Numbered from the stretch's first letter, positions 24,568-32,961 are shown. The stretch: DNA of 34,164 nucleotides from an uncultured Halieaceae bacterium (GCA_913056165.1 CAJXMD010000023.1:1-34164), one strand, 5' to 3'. The notes: generated from the letters alone by a model not told the origin. Program-made: numbers and translations.

Positions 24568-24670
24568 AGTGCCTCCAATTTTTTGCGATGTGAGTCCTGA
24601 CATCAGCTCAGATTAGATCCCGTGTTATCGGTGTTGGGTGCACGTGATTTACGAATAAGCGCTACGTTAC

Positions 24671-24687
24671 ACCCCTAGCGCAGGGGT
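24671..24687. promoter_or_regulatory. ACCCCT-AGCGC-AGGGGT inverted repeat upstream of malonyl-CoA decarboxylase
   Basis: A perfect 6-bp inverted repeat with a 5-bp centre lies about 100 bp before the malonyl-CoA decarboxylase start, within the 213-bp spacer to the BCCT gene stop. No T-run follows on either strand, so it is more likely an operator than a terminator. Confidence 0.35.
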
Positions 24688-24780
24688 TAACAATACGTCT
24701 CTGCGGCTTTGCCCGGCCTTTCGGGTCAGACGCCTGATTGGGGAGCAATCCTGATGCAGGCTAATTCCCTTCTCGATCCT

Positions 24781-26376
24781 TCAGTGAGGTAGCTTGCGAT
24801 CCCGCCAAATGACTACTAGCAGGGCAAACAGCATTAAGGCCATAACAATTGAGAAGGGGAGCGCACCAATAATCATTACTGAGCGGAGAGCATCCAATCC
24901 GCCTGCAATAAGCAGCGTCACAATGACAAGGCCAAGCAGGGCGCTCCACAACACAATGTGCCGAGGATCGTGATCATCCTCGGTACCGCCCGACACGATG
25001 GTATTGATCACAAGCACTGCCGAGTCAGCCGAGGTGATGAGATAGGTAAGCAGCAGAACCACGCACAGGCAGGCCATCGGAAATATCCAGGGCACGCTAA
25101 AAAGAACATCGAGTGTGGCGAATAACTGCGCCGACAAATCGGCATTGAGGATGCTGCCGTTTGCGACGCCGGACAATTCCAGATCCAGCGCAGTACCTCC
25201 AAGAATGCAAAACCACGCGAAACACATGGCTGAGGGCAGAACCATGGCTCCCAGCACGTACTCCCGAATAGTCCTGCCTTTTGACACGCGCGCAAGAAAG
25301 AGGCCTACGAAGGGAGTAAAAGCGATCCACCAGGCCCAATAAAAAATAGTCCAGCTTGCTTGCCAACTGCTCAAGGCACCAGCCGATTCAGTACCGTCCT
25401 CAGGAGACCATACTGTTACAGACATAGTGGGTAGAGCGCGGAGGTAGTCCCAGATCCCATAGATAAAGGCTTCTCCCGCAAATAAGGTTGCGCCGAAGAC
25501 AAGGAATACCAACAGCAGAAGCCATGACAGGACCATATTCAGGTTTGAAAGCCATTTGATACCCCGACCGATTCCTGACAGCGCCGATAGCATGGATGCC
25601 GATACGATAATGAAAACAGCTGCCGTCAGGGCAAGCATGCTCGGTTGGCCGTCTTTCAAAAGCCAGTTCCAGTCAGCAATTTGATGAAAGCCATAAGCCA
25701 GCTGCGACACGCCGTACCCGATGGTCACGGCGATACCGATAACAGTAGCCAGAATGGCTGCGGTATCGACCAATCCTCCAGTCATGGTGCCCAGTCGATG
25801 GCCCAGCAGGGCGCTAAAAGGAGACCGAATAGTCAGAGGCATGCTTTTTCGGTAGGAAAAATAAGCCAGAGACAGACCTACCACGGCGTAACACGCCCAG
25901 GGTGTCAGGCCGTAGTGGAGTAGCGTCCACTTATAGGCATATCGAACGTTGCCTGCGGTAAGGGCCTCCGCGTGCCCCATGATGACATCGGGGTTGTTGC
26001 CGAAGTGATAGAGCGGCTCAGCGGTGGAGTAGGTCAACATGCCCACGCCAATACCGGCACCAAACATCATAGAGAACCAGGCGAAGCGACCAAATTCTGG
26101 CTCCACACCGGCGCTGCCCAACCGGCGTTTCCCTGTGGCTGGGATAAGCGCCAGTAAGACGCTGATTGCCATAAACGCCGCTGTTGCGCCGATATACCAA
26201 ACACCAAACAGATCGATAGTAGCTTGCTGTATTGCGAGCAGGATATCCGCTGCGTCCGCAGCCCCCGAGGCCCACAGAACCAGTAGAAGAATAATGATTT
26301 TGACCGCTACAGCGATCCAGCGGTTGTAGCCTGCATAGAACCCGGATGTTTCTACCTTGGTAACAGCTTGCTGCAC
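24781..26376 (-). CDS. BCCT family transporter (betaine/choline/carnitine type)
   Basis: A 531-residue inner-membrane protein with 12 expected helices. The glycine-rich FGAGIGVGMLTYSTAEPLYHF (105-125) is the helix-3 substrate and coupling motif, and SWTIFYWAWWIAF (341-353) is the BCCT signature with the tryptophan box that cages quaternary ammonium groups. No long charged C-terminal osmosensor tail is present (it ends RDRKLPH), so it may be a nutritional rather than an osmo-regulated importer. Likely substrates are glycine betaine, choline, carnitine or DMSP; the sequence does not choose. The ATG has a moderate upstream purine run. A terminator-like hairpin lies about 75 bp upstream of the gene, belonging to the coiled-coil gene transcribed in the same direction. 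Confidence 0.92.
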   Translation of the reverse strand: MQQAVTKVETSGFYAGYNRWIAVAVKIIILLLVLWASGAADAADILLAIQQATIDLFGVWYIGATAAFMAISVLLALIPATGKRRLGSAGVEPEFGRFAWFSMMFGAGIGVGMLTYSTAEPLYHFGNNPDVIMGHAEALTAGNVRYAYKWTLLHYGLTPWACYAVVGLSLAYFSYRKSMPLTIRSPFSALLGHRLGTMTGGLVDTAAILATVIGIAVTIGYGVSQLAYGFHQIADWNWLLKDGQPSMLALTAAVFIIVSASMLSALSGIGRGIKWLSNLNMVLSWLLLLVFLVFGATLFAGEAFIYGIWDYLRALPTMSVTVWSPEDGTESAGALSSWQASWTIFYWAWWIAFTPFVGLFLARVSKGRTIREYVLGAMVLPSAMCFAWFCILGGTALDLELSGVANGSILNADLSAQLFATLDVLFSVPWIFPMACLCVVLLLTYLITSADSAVLVINTIVSGGTEDDHDPRHIVLWSALLGLVIVTLLIAGGLDALRSVMIIGALPFSIVMALMLFALLVVIWRDRKLPH

Positions 26377-26451
26377 TACCGGTCTCCCCCGTGAACTGGA
26401 GACTGACGACTCAAGTATGGATATTGAGTGCGGTCTCGGGTTGATTCAAAA

Positions 26452-26477
26452 AAGCCGTTGGCGCTTTGCAACGGCTT
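26452..26477 (-). terminator. Rho-independent terminator of the coiled-coil gene
   Basis: Arms AAGCCGTTG (26452-26460) and CAACGGCTT (26469-26477) form a perfect 9-bp stem with an 8-nt loop. Read on the minus strand the stem is followed by a run of six T residues, partly from the stem's own end. It lies about 72 bp after the stop of the coiled-coil gene. The plus strand also has a T-rich stretch after it, so it could act both ways. It is the clearest terminator in the window. Confidence 0.85.
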
Positions 26478-26548
26478 ATCTTTTATTTGACTCCAACCCT
26501 ACCAAACGTGACGCAGATTAACAGCACCACGTCAGGCTTACCTTTGAG

Positions 26549-27124
26549 TTAGGCCGCCGCCTGCTGCCCCTCGTCAGCCTGATCGGCTCGCTCGGCCTCA
26601 GTAGCTTCCAGCTTAGCCTCGAGATCTTTGACTTTTTGCTCTAGCTCAGCGTTCTCCGAACGAACTTGATTAAGCGACTTCTGGAGCTTGTCAGCCGCTT
26701 TGGTCTTGTCGGCTAGTTTCTTTTTGGAGGCGTCCAGGTTCTTACGTAACCGCTGTGGATCATATTTCTTCAGTTCGGCGAGCTCGGCACGCTCAGCAGC
26801 CAGATCTTTCTGAAGGGATTTGATTCGGCTTTTCACCGATGCCACTTCTTCTTTCATGTTTTCTGAGCGGTTGTGCAGTTCGCGGTTGCGCTGCTCAAGA
26901 GAGGATGTGTCCTTGGATTTACCGGAGAGCTCGGTAATGGTCGCCAGTTGTGTAGCGACGGTTTTTTCCATCTCGGCAATTTTGGTTTCGAGAGTTGCCT
27001 TCTCCGCGCTTAGTTGCGCGATAGAAGCGTCTTTCTCTTCAAGCTGTGGTTTATATTCAGCTCGGATCTGGGTTTCCATTTCGAGCAGCTTTTCAAGTTT
27101 GTTCAGTGTCAGTGTGTCGTTCAT
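26549..27124 (-). CDS. Coiled-coil protein of unknown function
   Basis: A 191-residue soluble protein that is almost wholly alpha-helical and charged. After NDTLTLNKLEKLLEMETQ, heptad-like patterns run from about residue 10 to 180 (for example LSAEKATLETKIAEMEKTV, ELEQKVKDLEAKLEATEAE), broken near residue 125 by KKYDPQRLRKNLD, which could be a hinge. The end is acidic and alanine-rich. There is no signal peptide or membrane helix. ATG 27124 is preferred over an upstream in-frame start because AGGA lies 6 bases before it. It stands alone: its own terminator follows and a 446-bp divergent spacer precedes it. Coiled-coil proteins of this shape can be structural or polar scaffold proteins; I assign no function. 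Confidence 0.75.
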   Translation of the reverse strand: MNDTLTLNKLEKLLEMETQIRAEYKPQLEEKDASIAQLSAEKATLETKIAEMEKTVATQLATITELSGKSKDTSSLEQRNRELHNRSENMKEEVASVKSRIKSLQKDLAAERAELAELKKYDPQRLRKNLDASKKKLADKTKAADKLQKSLNQVRSENAELEQKVKDLEAKLEATEAERADQADEGQQAAA

Positions 27125-27570
27125 TAACCGTCCTGTTGGTCTCAGTCGAGCGTAGCTACGCGGTATAGCCCAGGCGGGCATTAGGCCTCGAATCTAGGCT
27201 TTGCTAGTGGCTAAACCCAATGAATGCCTCTGATCATGCCAATTGGGCGGGTACCGCCCGGGAGACAGATACGCCGATGCAGCAAAAGCAAGGCTCAGCG
27301 CGGGTTTTCCAAGTATCGAGAGTTTGTAAGCGGGGAGTCGTCAACCCCCAGCGGCGCCAATGTTAAACCATTTTTCGCCCAGACTGTATACAAGGTGGTA
27401 ATCGGTCATCAATGCTTTGCCTGAAACCCAGTGGCTATTGAGCTCCTCGCGAGGATGGGAGAGAACTGTTATCTGATCGAGGTTTGTTCGGTAAGTTAAT
27501 TGTGTGGCTATCGAACTGAAGCTGCTTTATCGTGTAGAGGAGCTCGTTCTTTGTAAGAGAGGGGATGTCC
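27125..27570. promoter_or_regulatory. 446-bp divergent spacer between coiled-coil and metalloprotease genes
   Basis: No supported gene is present; a 66-codon plus-strand frame (27224-27424) lacks a ribosome site and family look. The spacer holds a hairpin GGGCGG-GTA-CCGCCC (27245-27259), a 10-bp palindrome CCTCGCGAGG (27445-27454) and two 9-bp reverse-complement words, GAGCTCCTC (27440-27448) and GAGGAGCTC (27537-27545), that could fold the leader just before the protease start. Promoters for both genes must lie here but cannot be placed by eye. Confidence 0.35.
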
Positions 27571-30500
27571 ATGAATTTGACGAAAAAGCTACCGGTCCTT
27601 GCGTTACTCTCTTATTTACTCACTGTCGCTCCGGTGGGAATGGCGCAGCAGTCTCTCTGGGTTGATGTGCCTGAGACAGTTTCTCTCTTAGCCGACCTCA
27701 CATTAAAAAACGATGACAATATCGAAGGGCGGAGAGATTTGTGGATCGATCTTTCCTCTTTAGAGGACCATATTGATCAGAATCTGGCCCTTTCAGACGG
27801 TAGCTTTTTGTTGGACCTGCCGACGCCTTCGGGGGCTTTTCGCACGTTTGAATTCAGGTTATCAAGAACGCTGAGCCCTGCCCTTGCGCAAAAATTTCCT
27901 GAGATTCGCGCCTTCGAAGGACACTCGGTGAGTGGGGACATGGCAACCGCCCAAATGGAACTTACTCCATCCGGATTGAGTGTTCAGGTGCTCTCCCCCA
28001 ATGGCAGGTGGATGATTGATCCGGTAGATCCAAATAACAAAGCGAGGGTTACGAGTTACTTTGCCAGAAGCAAAAAGCGTCAGGGTCAGCCATTTCAGTG
28101 CGGTGTCGAAGAGCATAATTCATTGCACAAAAAAACTTTGAGTCAGCGATTTCAAAATTCCGCTGCCAGACCTGAGGTAGGTCGGGATCAAGCGAGAAAG
28201 AGGGGCTCTGAGCTTAGAACTTACCGATTGGCGGTGGCCACCACGGGTGAATATAGCGCCTATCATGGTGACACGGTTGAGGAAACCCTTGCTGCCGTGG
28301 TCAAGGTGGTAAATCGTGTTAACGGCATTTTTGAACTGGAACTGCTGGTGGGGTTTCAGCTTGTAGACAATAACGAAGAGATTTTATTTACCGATGCTGA
28401 AACTGATCCCTTTGAGGGAGACGACGATACAGACCTCCTTATCGAGGAGTCGCAGCGGGTAATTGATGAAGTTATTGGGCCAGATAACTATGACATTGGT
28501 CATACCTTTGCGAGTGGTGGCGGCGGATTGGCGGGCACCGGACCATGCCGAAACGGAAGGAAAGCAAGTGGTGTCACTGGGGGCACAGAGGGGGATGCTT
28601 TTGCCGTCGACTTTGTGGCCCATGAAATTGGCCACCAATTCAGCATGGCGCATACTTTCAATAGTAACGCGAGCTCATGTTTGGAGAATCGCTCTTCATC
28701 CGCTGCTTTTGAACCTGGCGCGGGCTCCACCATCATGAGTTATAACGGACTATGCTCCCCGGACAACATAACCCAAAGCCATTTACTAGATGGCAAGGCG
28801 GACCCTATGTTCCACTCGTTCAGTTTCGAGGAGGCAGCAGAGTACATTGAGACTTATGGCTCTGTTTGCGGAACAGTAACGGAAACAAATAAAACCTCCC
28901 CCGAGGTGGAAGCGGGAGCGGGCTACACCGTACCGGCGGCGACGCCTCTGGTAATCGAAGGAGAGGCATCGGATGCAGACGGTGACGCTATGAGCTTCTC
29001 ATGGGAGCAGCGAGATTTAGGTCCCGCCGCAAGTCTGGATGCGCCTGATGACGGAGCGATACCACTGTTTAGGACTTTTGCTCCCGTGGATGTAGCCAAA
29101 CGCTATTTGCCAAGGTTATCCACGGTTGTTTCCGGTGACTACGATGATGTTGAAAAGTTGCCTCGTATCGCAAGATCCATGACGATGGTATTAACGGCTC
29201 GAGATGAGTTCGGTGGGCGAAACTCCGATTCAACCACGATCGACATCGCTGCAAAACCGCTCGTTGGTAAATCATTCTCCGTTGCAGAGCCAAATGATGG
29301 GGGTACCCTCGGCAGTATCGGAACCGTGCGGTGGCACGTTGGTGACACGAATATTGCCCCAATATCCACGAGTCAAGTTGATATGTATTTGTCAGTTGAT
29401 GGTGGCGTCTCCTTCGCTGATAGCCCTTTTGCAACGACTGAAAATAATGGATACGCGAGAGTCCAGTTTCCGGCTGGCATTGATACTGAAACAGCCAGGA
29501 TCATGATCAGAGGGAGAGACAATATCTTTTTCGATGTATCAGACGCTGATTTCTCTCTAGACACCGGGGCCCCCGCGACACCAGAGGTTCCAGCTCCTCA
29601 GAATGTGTTGGCAAATGGTGCATCTGACACCAGCATTCAAATTGCTTTTTCCGCTGGGGCAGCCAGTGGCGTTAGCTCCTATGATGCAACCTGCATTGGA
29701 GATCCGGCGTCTTCTTCTTTTTCCGGCACTTCCTCCCCATCACAAGAGTTCGATAATTCGGAAGAGATCTCGGCCTCGATTTCATTAGATGCGAATGGGG
29801 TGATATCGCCAGCTGGGCTGACAGTGTCCGTTGATATTACTCATGCTTACAGAGGTGATGTCACCATAGAGCTTATTTCACCGACAGGCCGTGTTGCGCA
29901 ACTAAAGGGTTCAAACGACTCTGACCAGGCTGACGATGTAGTTGAGGTGTACACGGTGGCATCGATGGCAGGTGAGGCAGCTTCAGGTGAATGGAGACTG
30001 CGAGTTGGTGATGGATATCCGGGAGATGATGGGGTGTTAAATAGCTGGGGTATTTCCGGCACAAGCTTAGTGGCTCCAAGAGTAGTAGCCGCTAGCCAGA
30101 CCCCCGATGCGTCTTTCACTAATTCGGATTCAGTCAGTTCTAGCATCTCTATCAATGCCCCCGGAAACGTTTCTGTGGAAGAATTTGAAGTCTCAGTAGA
30201 CATCACCCACAGTTATCGAAGCGATGTTGTAATCGAGTTGGAGAGTCCAAGCGGCAAGCGTATTTTCCTGCGAAGACCTGATGAGAGTGATTCGAGAGAC
30301 AACGTAGTCGGGACCTTTCCGTCCACCCTAAAATCTTTGACATCTTTTTCTGAACTCAGTGGTGAACCCTTGTCTGGTACTTGGGTGTTGCACGTCTCTG
30401 ATCAATACGCAGAAGATAATGGAACTTTGAATAGCTGGCGCATAGAGCAGCGACAGTATATTTTCAGCGGCAGTGGTGAGACCTCGCCAATAGCTGTGAA

Positions 30501-30681
30501 TGATCTGCCCACGGACAAAACCTACGCCTGTAGTCTTCAAGGGGTATACGCCGACGTATCCCCCCCCAGACGGAGCAAAGTAGAAACAGCGGGGCAGGTT
30601 GTCTTGGGTGCTCCGCCCGTATCAAGCGAGGCGGGAGATCGATTTTTTGAGCTGTTGGAAGGCGTTCGAGCGGTAAGGTAG
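27571..30681 (+). CDS. Secreted zinc metalloprotease with FN3 and tandem P/homoB domains
   Basis: A 1036-residue exported protein. The signal peptide is about residues 1-26 (KKLPVLALLSYLL ... GMAQQS). A propeptide-like region leads to the catalytic domain with HEIGHQFSMAH (351-361), the reprolysin-like HExxHxxxxxH form with Ser where metzincins normally have Gly, and IMSYNGLC as Met-turn. A domain with an SPEVEAG..Y region and a Ser/Val-rich segment follows. Two proprotein-convertase P domains lie at about 724-840 and 845-962, each with VDITH-Y-D and LxSW. FN3-like sequence flanks the pair on both sides. ATG 27571 is preferred to ATG 27565, since AGAGGGG abuts the latter. It should degrade extracellular protein; the P domains likely aid folding or secretion. 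Confidence 0.87.
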   Translation: MNLTKKLPVLALLSYLLTVAPVGMAQQSLWVDVPETVSLLADLTLKNDDNIEGRRDLWIDLSSLEDHIDQNLALSDGSFLLDLPTPSGAFRTFEFRLSRTLSPALAQKFPEIRAFEGHSVSGDMATAQMELTPSGLSVQVLSPNGRWMIDPVDPNNKARVTSYFARSKKRQGQPFQCGVEEHNSLHKKTLSQRFQNSAARPEVGRDQARKRGSELRTYRLAVATTGEYSAYHGDTVEETLAAVVKVVNRVNGIFELELLVGFQLVDNNEEILFTDAETDPFEGDDDTDLLIEESQRVIDEVIGPDNYDIGHTFASGGGGLAGTGPCRNGRKASGVTGGTEGDAFAVDFVAHEIGHQFSMAHTFNSNASSCLENRSSSAAFEPGAGSTIMSYNGLCSPDNITQSHLLDGKADPMFHSFSFEEAAEYIETYGSVCGTVTETNKTSPEVEAGAGYTVPAATPLVIEGEASDADGDAMSFSWEQRDLGPAASLDAPDDGAIPLFRTFAPVDVAKRYLPRLSTVVSGDYDDVEKLPRIARSMTMVLTARDEFGGRNSDSTTIDIAAKPLVGKSFSVAEPNDGGTLGSIGTVRWHVGDTNIAPISTSQVDMYLSVDGGVSFADSPFATTENNGYARVQFPAGIDTETARIMIRGRDNIFFDVSDADFSLDTGAPATPEVPAPQNVLANGASDTSIQIAFSAGAASGVSSYDATCIGDPASSSFSGTSSPSQEFDNSEEISASISLDANGVISPAGLTVSVDITHAYRGDVTIELISPTGRVAQLKGSNDSDQADDVVEVYTVASMAGEAASGEWRLRVGDGYPGDDGVLNSWGISGTSLVAPRVVAASQTPDASFTNSDSVSSSISINAPGNVSVEEFEVSVDITHSYRSDVVIELESPSGKRIFLRRPDESDSRDNVVGTFPSTLKSLTSFSELSGEPLSGTWVLHVSDQYAEDNGTLNSWRIEQRQYIFSGSGETSPIAVNDLPTDKTYACSLQGVYADVSPPRRSKVETAGQVVLGAPPVSSEAGDRFFELLEGVRAVR

Positions 30682-30844
30682 GCAGCATAGAATCGCCCGC
30701 TGGCAGAGGTGTCGTTGACTGGCGATTATTGAGAGGTCGCAGTGCGGCGGGCCAGAACAAACTGCAGGAGCGGTTGGGTTCTACACAAGGTAGCATCGAC
30801 AGGAAAGAGAAAAACAGGGCGCTTAGCGTGTGGAGGGTTCTAAC

Positions 30845-30973
30845 GTGAAATCAGGCCTAATATTTGGGATAGTGTTGGTCATCATCATTGGCGGGATCGT
30901 TGTCTCGCACCAGATGACAGATGGCGGCAATGATCACTTCGATAAAGCTGGAGAGAACTGGAAGCAGAATTAG
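30845..30973 (+). CDS. 42-residue single-pass membrane peptide
   Basis: A short gene with a GTG start preceded by an excellent ribosome site (GGAGGG, 7 bases upstream). The product begins MKSGLIFGIVLVIIIGGIVV, a single hydrophobic helix, then a polar tail (SHQMTDGGNDHFDKAGENWKQN) with no further helix. The pattern of a strong ribosome site, short helix and charged tail is that of bacterial small membrane proteins that modulate larger partners. It lies 163 bp after the metalloprotease stop on the same strand. No family is recognised, so the partner is unknown. A chance open frame is possible but the start signal argues against it. Confidence 0.55.
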   Translation: MKSGLIFGIVLVIIIGGIVVSHQMTDGGNDHFDKAGENWKQN

Positions 30974-31076
30974 CGGCTCGTTTGATTCGCTGAATTTATT
31001 TTCCCTAGTGTGTTTGGAAGACGCCGCAACAGCTGTATGTAGTCTACTATTTTAAAAAAGCGTTTCCTCTAGGCAG

Positions 31077-31093
31077 GCCGCTCTGTGAGCGGC
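31077..31093 (-). terminator. Candidate hairpin terminator between converging genes
   Basis: GCCGCTC (31077-31083), a 3-nt loop and GAGCGGC (31087-31093) form a perfect 7-bp stem. It lies 19 bp past the stop of the FN3 sorting-tail gene on its strand, and 104 bp past the small membrane gene. On the minus strand a T6 run comes about 20 bases later, not directly after the stem, so classic intrinsic termination is uncertain. Confidence 0.45.
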
Positions 31094-31111
31094 TCACCCC
31101 TCACGGATTTA

Positions 31112-31963
31112 TTACGTTCTCCGCCCTCTGGACAAGGTGAGTAATCCGACCCACCCGGTTAGGCCGAGTAGCATCCAAGTGAGGAAACCCGGTATTGCAG
31201 GGACTGGCTGAGCAGGGACGGCTGCTGCTTCAGGTGTGAATCCAACTGCAGCTGAGTCAGTGCTCGATCCGTTCGCATTGACAGCCTTCAGCCTTACTGA
31301 GGCCGCAACGCCGTTGGTAAAGCCGGTCAACGTGATGGGGCTCGAATCATCTGCAGGATTTAGTGATGTATAAACCCATTGCATGCCATTAAATGTGCCG
31401 TACTGGTAGTTGCTGATGGCGCTACCGTTGTTGGCGCCTGCTGTGAACGCGATGGTGGCCCCTCCATCTCCTGCCGTGGCAACCAGATTGGTGGGTGCAT
31501 TGGGTACCCCCGAGTCCTCGCCCACGACTCGCATCGTGACCGTCTGGGTGGCTCCATCAGCCTGGCATCCGGCCACCGTGCCGTAGCCCCCGGTATAAAC
31601 CGACCATACAAGGATTCTGGTGCCAGCCGTAATGTAGGTCTGCGCAGGCATTTCTACTGTATCAGCGCTGCTTGCCAGGGCTTGGTCTAAAAGTCGCTGA
31701 TTGGGGTCAAACGCCTCAGCCGTCAAAATCCATTCGGTATTCACCGAGCTGTAGTCTTTGACGCTGTAGTAGCCGTCTTGGGCAGGGATGAACAGTTGCC
31801 TGTCCGTTCCAACATACCCATTGCTGCTAACGAGGGCGCACCCCGCGGCATCATACGTGGGGTCGAGCGTTAAATTCGTAGAACTTATCTCTGCTGAGTG
31901 GACATGGAATGCGGCTATCAAAAGAGATGCAGGTAACAATAGATTGATACGGGTCTGTAGCAT
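31112..31963 (-). CDS. Secreted FN3-domain protein with PEP/IPTL-CTERM-like sorting tail
   Basis: A 283-residue protein with a signal peptide (TRINLLLPASLLIAAFHVHSA, about 4-24). A cysteine-containing N-terminal beta domain is followed by a fibronectin type III domain (NAPTNLVATAGDGGATIAFT ... SSPITLTGFTNGV, about 155-245). The end is a proline-rich stretch PAQPVPAIPGFL, then one hydrophobic helix and a basic tail LSRGRRT. This three-part end matches the design of PEP-CTERM/IPTL-CTERM signals, which exosortases cut to anchor or release surface proteins. The motif is IPGF rather than IPTL. ATG 31963 is preferred to a GTG three codons earlier; neither has a strong ribosome site. No exosortase is in the window. 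Confidence 0.75.
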   Translation of the reverse strand: MLQTRINLLLPASLLIAAFHVHSAEISSTNLTLDPTYDAAGCALVSSNGYVGTDRQLFIPAQDGYYSVKDYSSVNTEWILTAEAFDPNQRLLDQALASSADTVEMPAQTYITAGTRILVWSVYTGGYGTVAGCQADGATQTVTMRVVGEDSGVPNAPTNLVATAGDGGATIAFTAGANNGSAISNYQYGTFNGMQWVYTSLNPADDSSPITLTGFTNGVAASVRLKAVNANGSSTDSAAVGFTPEAAAVPAQPVPAIPGFLTWMLLGLTGWVGLLTLSRGRRT

Positions 31964-32090
31964 TCTGAGCACCGTTGAAGAATGGTCAAAACGTAAGGCT
32001 AGATTACGAATATAAAAACTGCAAGTCGCTAATATGACTCGTCACGGACATAGCTCGCTATTCTGTAAATGGAGTAGCAAATAGCAAATG

Positions 32091-32282
32091 TTAGACCTCA
32101 TACTTGCTGCAAAGGGCGTCGACAAATTCATTATCTGCCCGCATACCAACCAATAAATCTCTCGACGTGGCCACAGGCCACTGCGGCACGCTGGGGACAG
32201 GTTCGCTTGGACAGATGAATCCCCACAGATCACTAAAGCTTATCTGCAGCTCGACAGACTTTACGTGGCAAACATAAGTCAT
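32091..32282 (-). CDS. Possible small hypothetical protein
   Basis: A short frame of 63 residues from the ATG at 32282, which has AGGA about 8 bases upstream; the frame could extend to 32318. The product has a mixed, globular-looking composition (VKSVELQISFSDLWGFICPS) and no signal peptide, membrane helix or known motif. The frame overlaps other open frames, so codon support is weak. I would treat it as a hypothetical gene at best. Confidence 0.35.
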   Translation of the reverse strand: MTYVCHVKSVELQISFSDLWGFICPSEPVPSVPQWPVATSRDLLVGMRADNEFVDALCSKYEV

Positions 32283-32397
32283 CGCGGTTTTCCTCATCTC
32301 GCTTTCAAGATAAGTCATTTAAGGTCACTCAGTGGTTGGTGAAGGAAAAATAAACATGTCGTGGTCGGTGGCTAAGTGTCGCTACAATAAAACAAGC

Positions 32398-32658
32398 TTA
32401 GCGCGCGGTGCTTGCCGCTGCACATCTGGCCTTATCCTCGCTGGCGTAAGTTCTGCATGGATTAATAACGTTCACGGGACCTGAGGTGCTATTTGGGTAC
32501 TTGCCAGTGTTTTGGCACTGCCACTCAGCACGCTCAACGGCCTGTAGACAAAGATCGTAACGATTCTCTTCCTCGGTGATATGCATCTTGTTGCCAAGAG
32601 TAACGAAGGCGGCGGTAAGTACTGCACCGGCAAGAATTTTCCGTAGCGTCGCGCGCAT
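32398..32658 (-). CDS. Small exported cysteine-containing hypothetical protein
   Basis: An 86-residue protein with a short N-terminal hydrophobic stretch after basic residues (RATLRKILAGAVLTAAFVTLG, about 2-22), looking like a signal peptide or anchor. The remainder holds five cysteines (in DLCLQAVERAEWQCQN, NPCRTY, ARCAAAS), possibly disulfide-linked outside the cytoplasm. No family is recognised. The ATG has no good ribosome site, only an A-rich run. It lies between two other small genes. Confidence 0.55.
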   Translation of the reverse strand: MRATLRKILAGAVLTAAFVTLGNKMHITEEENRYDLCLQAVERAEWQCQNTGKYPNSTSGPVNVINPCRTYASEDKARCAAASTAR

Positions 32659-32742
32659 TTTTTTAGAACGACTCAGAAGAAGCTGGTCGGCAAGGTTGGA
32701 TTATTTCTTGACCGTGCTCTACTGTGTAGAGAAAACACTTGA

Positions 32743-32961
32743 TTATAGCCTCCGAATTTTTGTCCACCGTCCGGCGGCGTCATAGTTGATGGTGAATGTG
32801 CCCCGTAGACCCGAGCTGGTGACAAACGGCTGTAAGGCTTTCCAGGGCAAACTAACGACCCTGCCGTCTTTCGCTACAACTCTAAGTCTACTTTTCGAGC
32901 CGTCATAGAAAGCTAAAATTTCGGATTCTCCCAGGCTAATTGAAAAAACTGACTCTGGCAT
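32743..32961 (-). CDS. DUF2835 family protein
   Basis: A 72-residue protein that fits the DUF2835 family (PF11197), common in gammaproteobacteria, both in length and in sequence pattern: F-I-L near the start, a conserved YDG (YYxG in most members), RVVAKDGRVVSLPWKALQPFVT and GLRGTFTINYD ... KIRRL at the end. The function of the family is unknown. ATG 32961 has no strong ribosome site. It lies between a small exported protein gene and the flagellin gene. A 230-bp spacer without recognised features separates it from the flagellin stop. Confidence 0.8.
   Translation of the reverse strand: MPESVFSISLGESEILAFYDGSKSRLRVVAKDGRVVSLPWKALQPFVTSSGLRGTFTINYDAAGRWTKIRRL

Noticed and set aside
27245-27259. 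GGGCGG-GTA-CCGCCC hairpin as a terminator
   Set aside because: No T-run follows on either strand and no gene ends nearby in a suitable direction.
27224-27424. 66-codon plus-strand open frame before the metalloprotease
   Set aside because: No ribosome site, basic composition and no family features; it overlaps regulatory-looking DNA.
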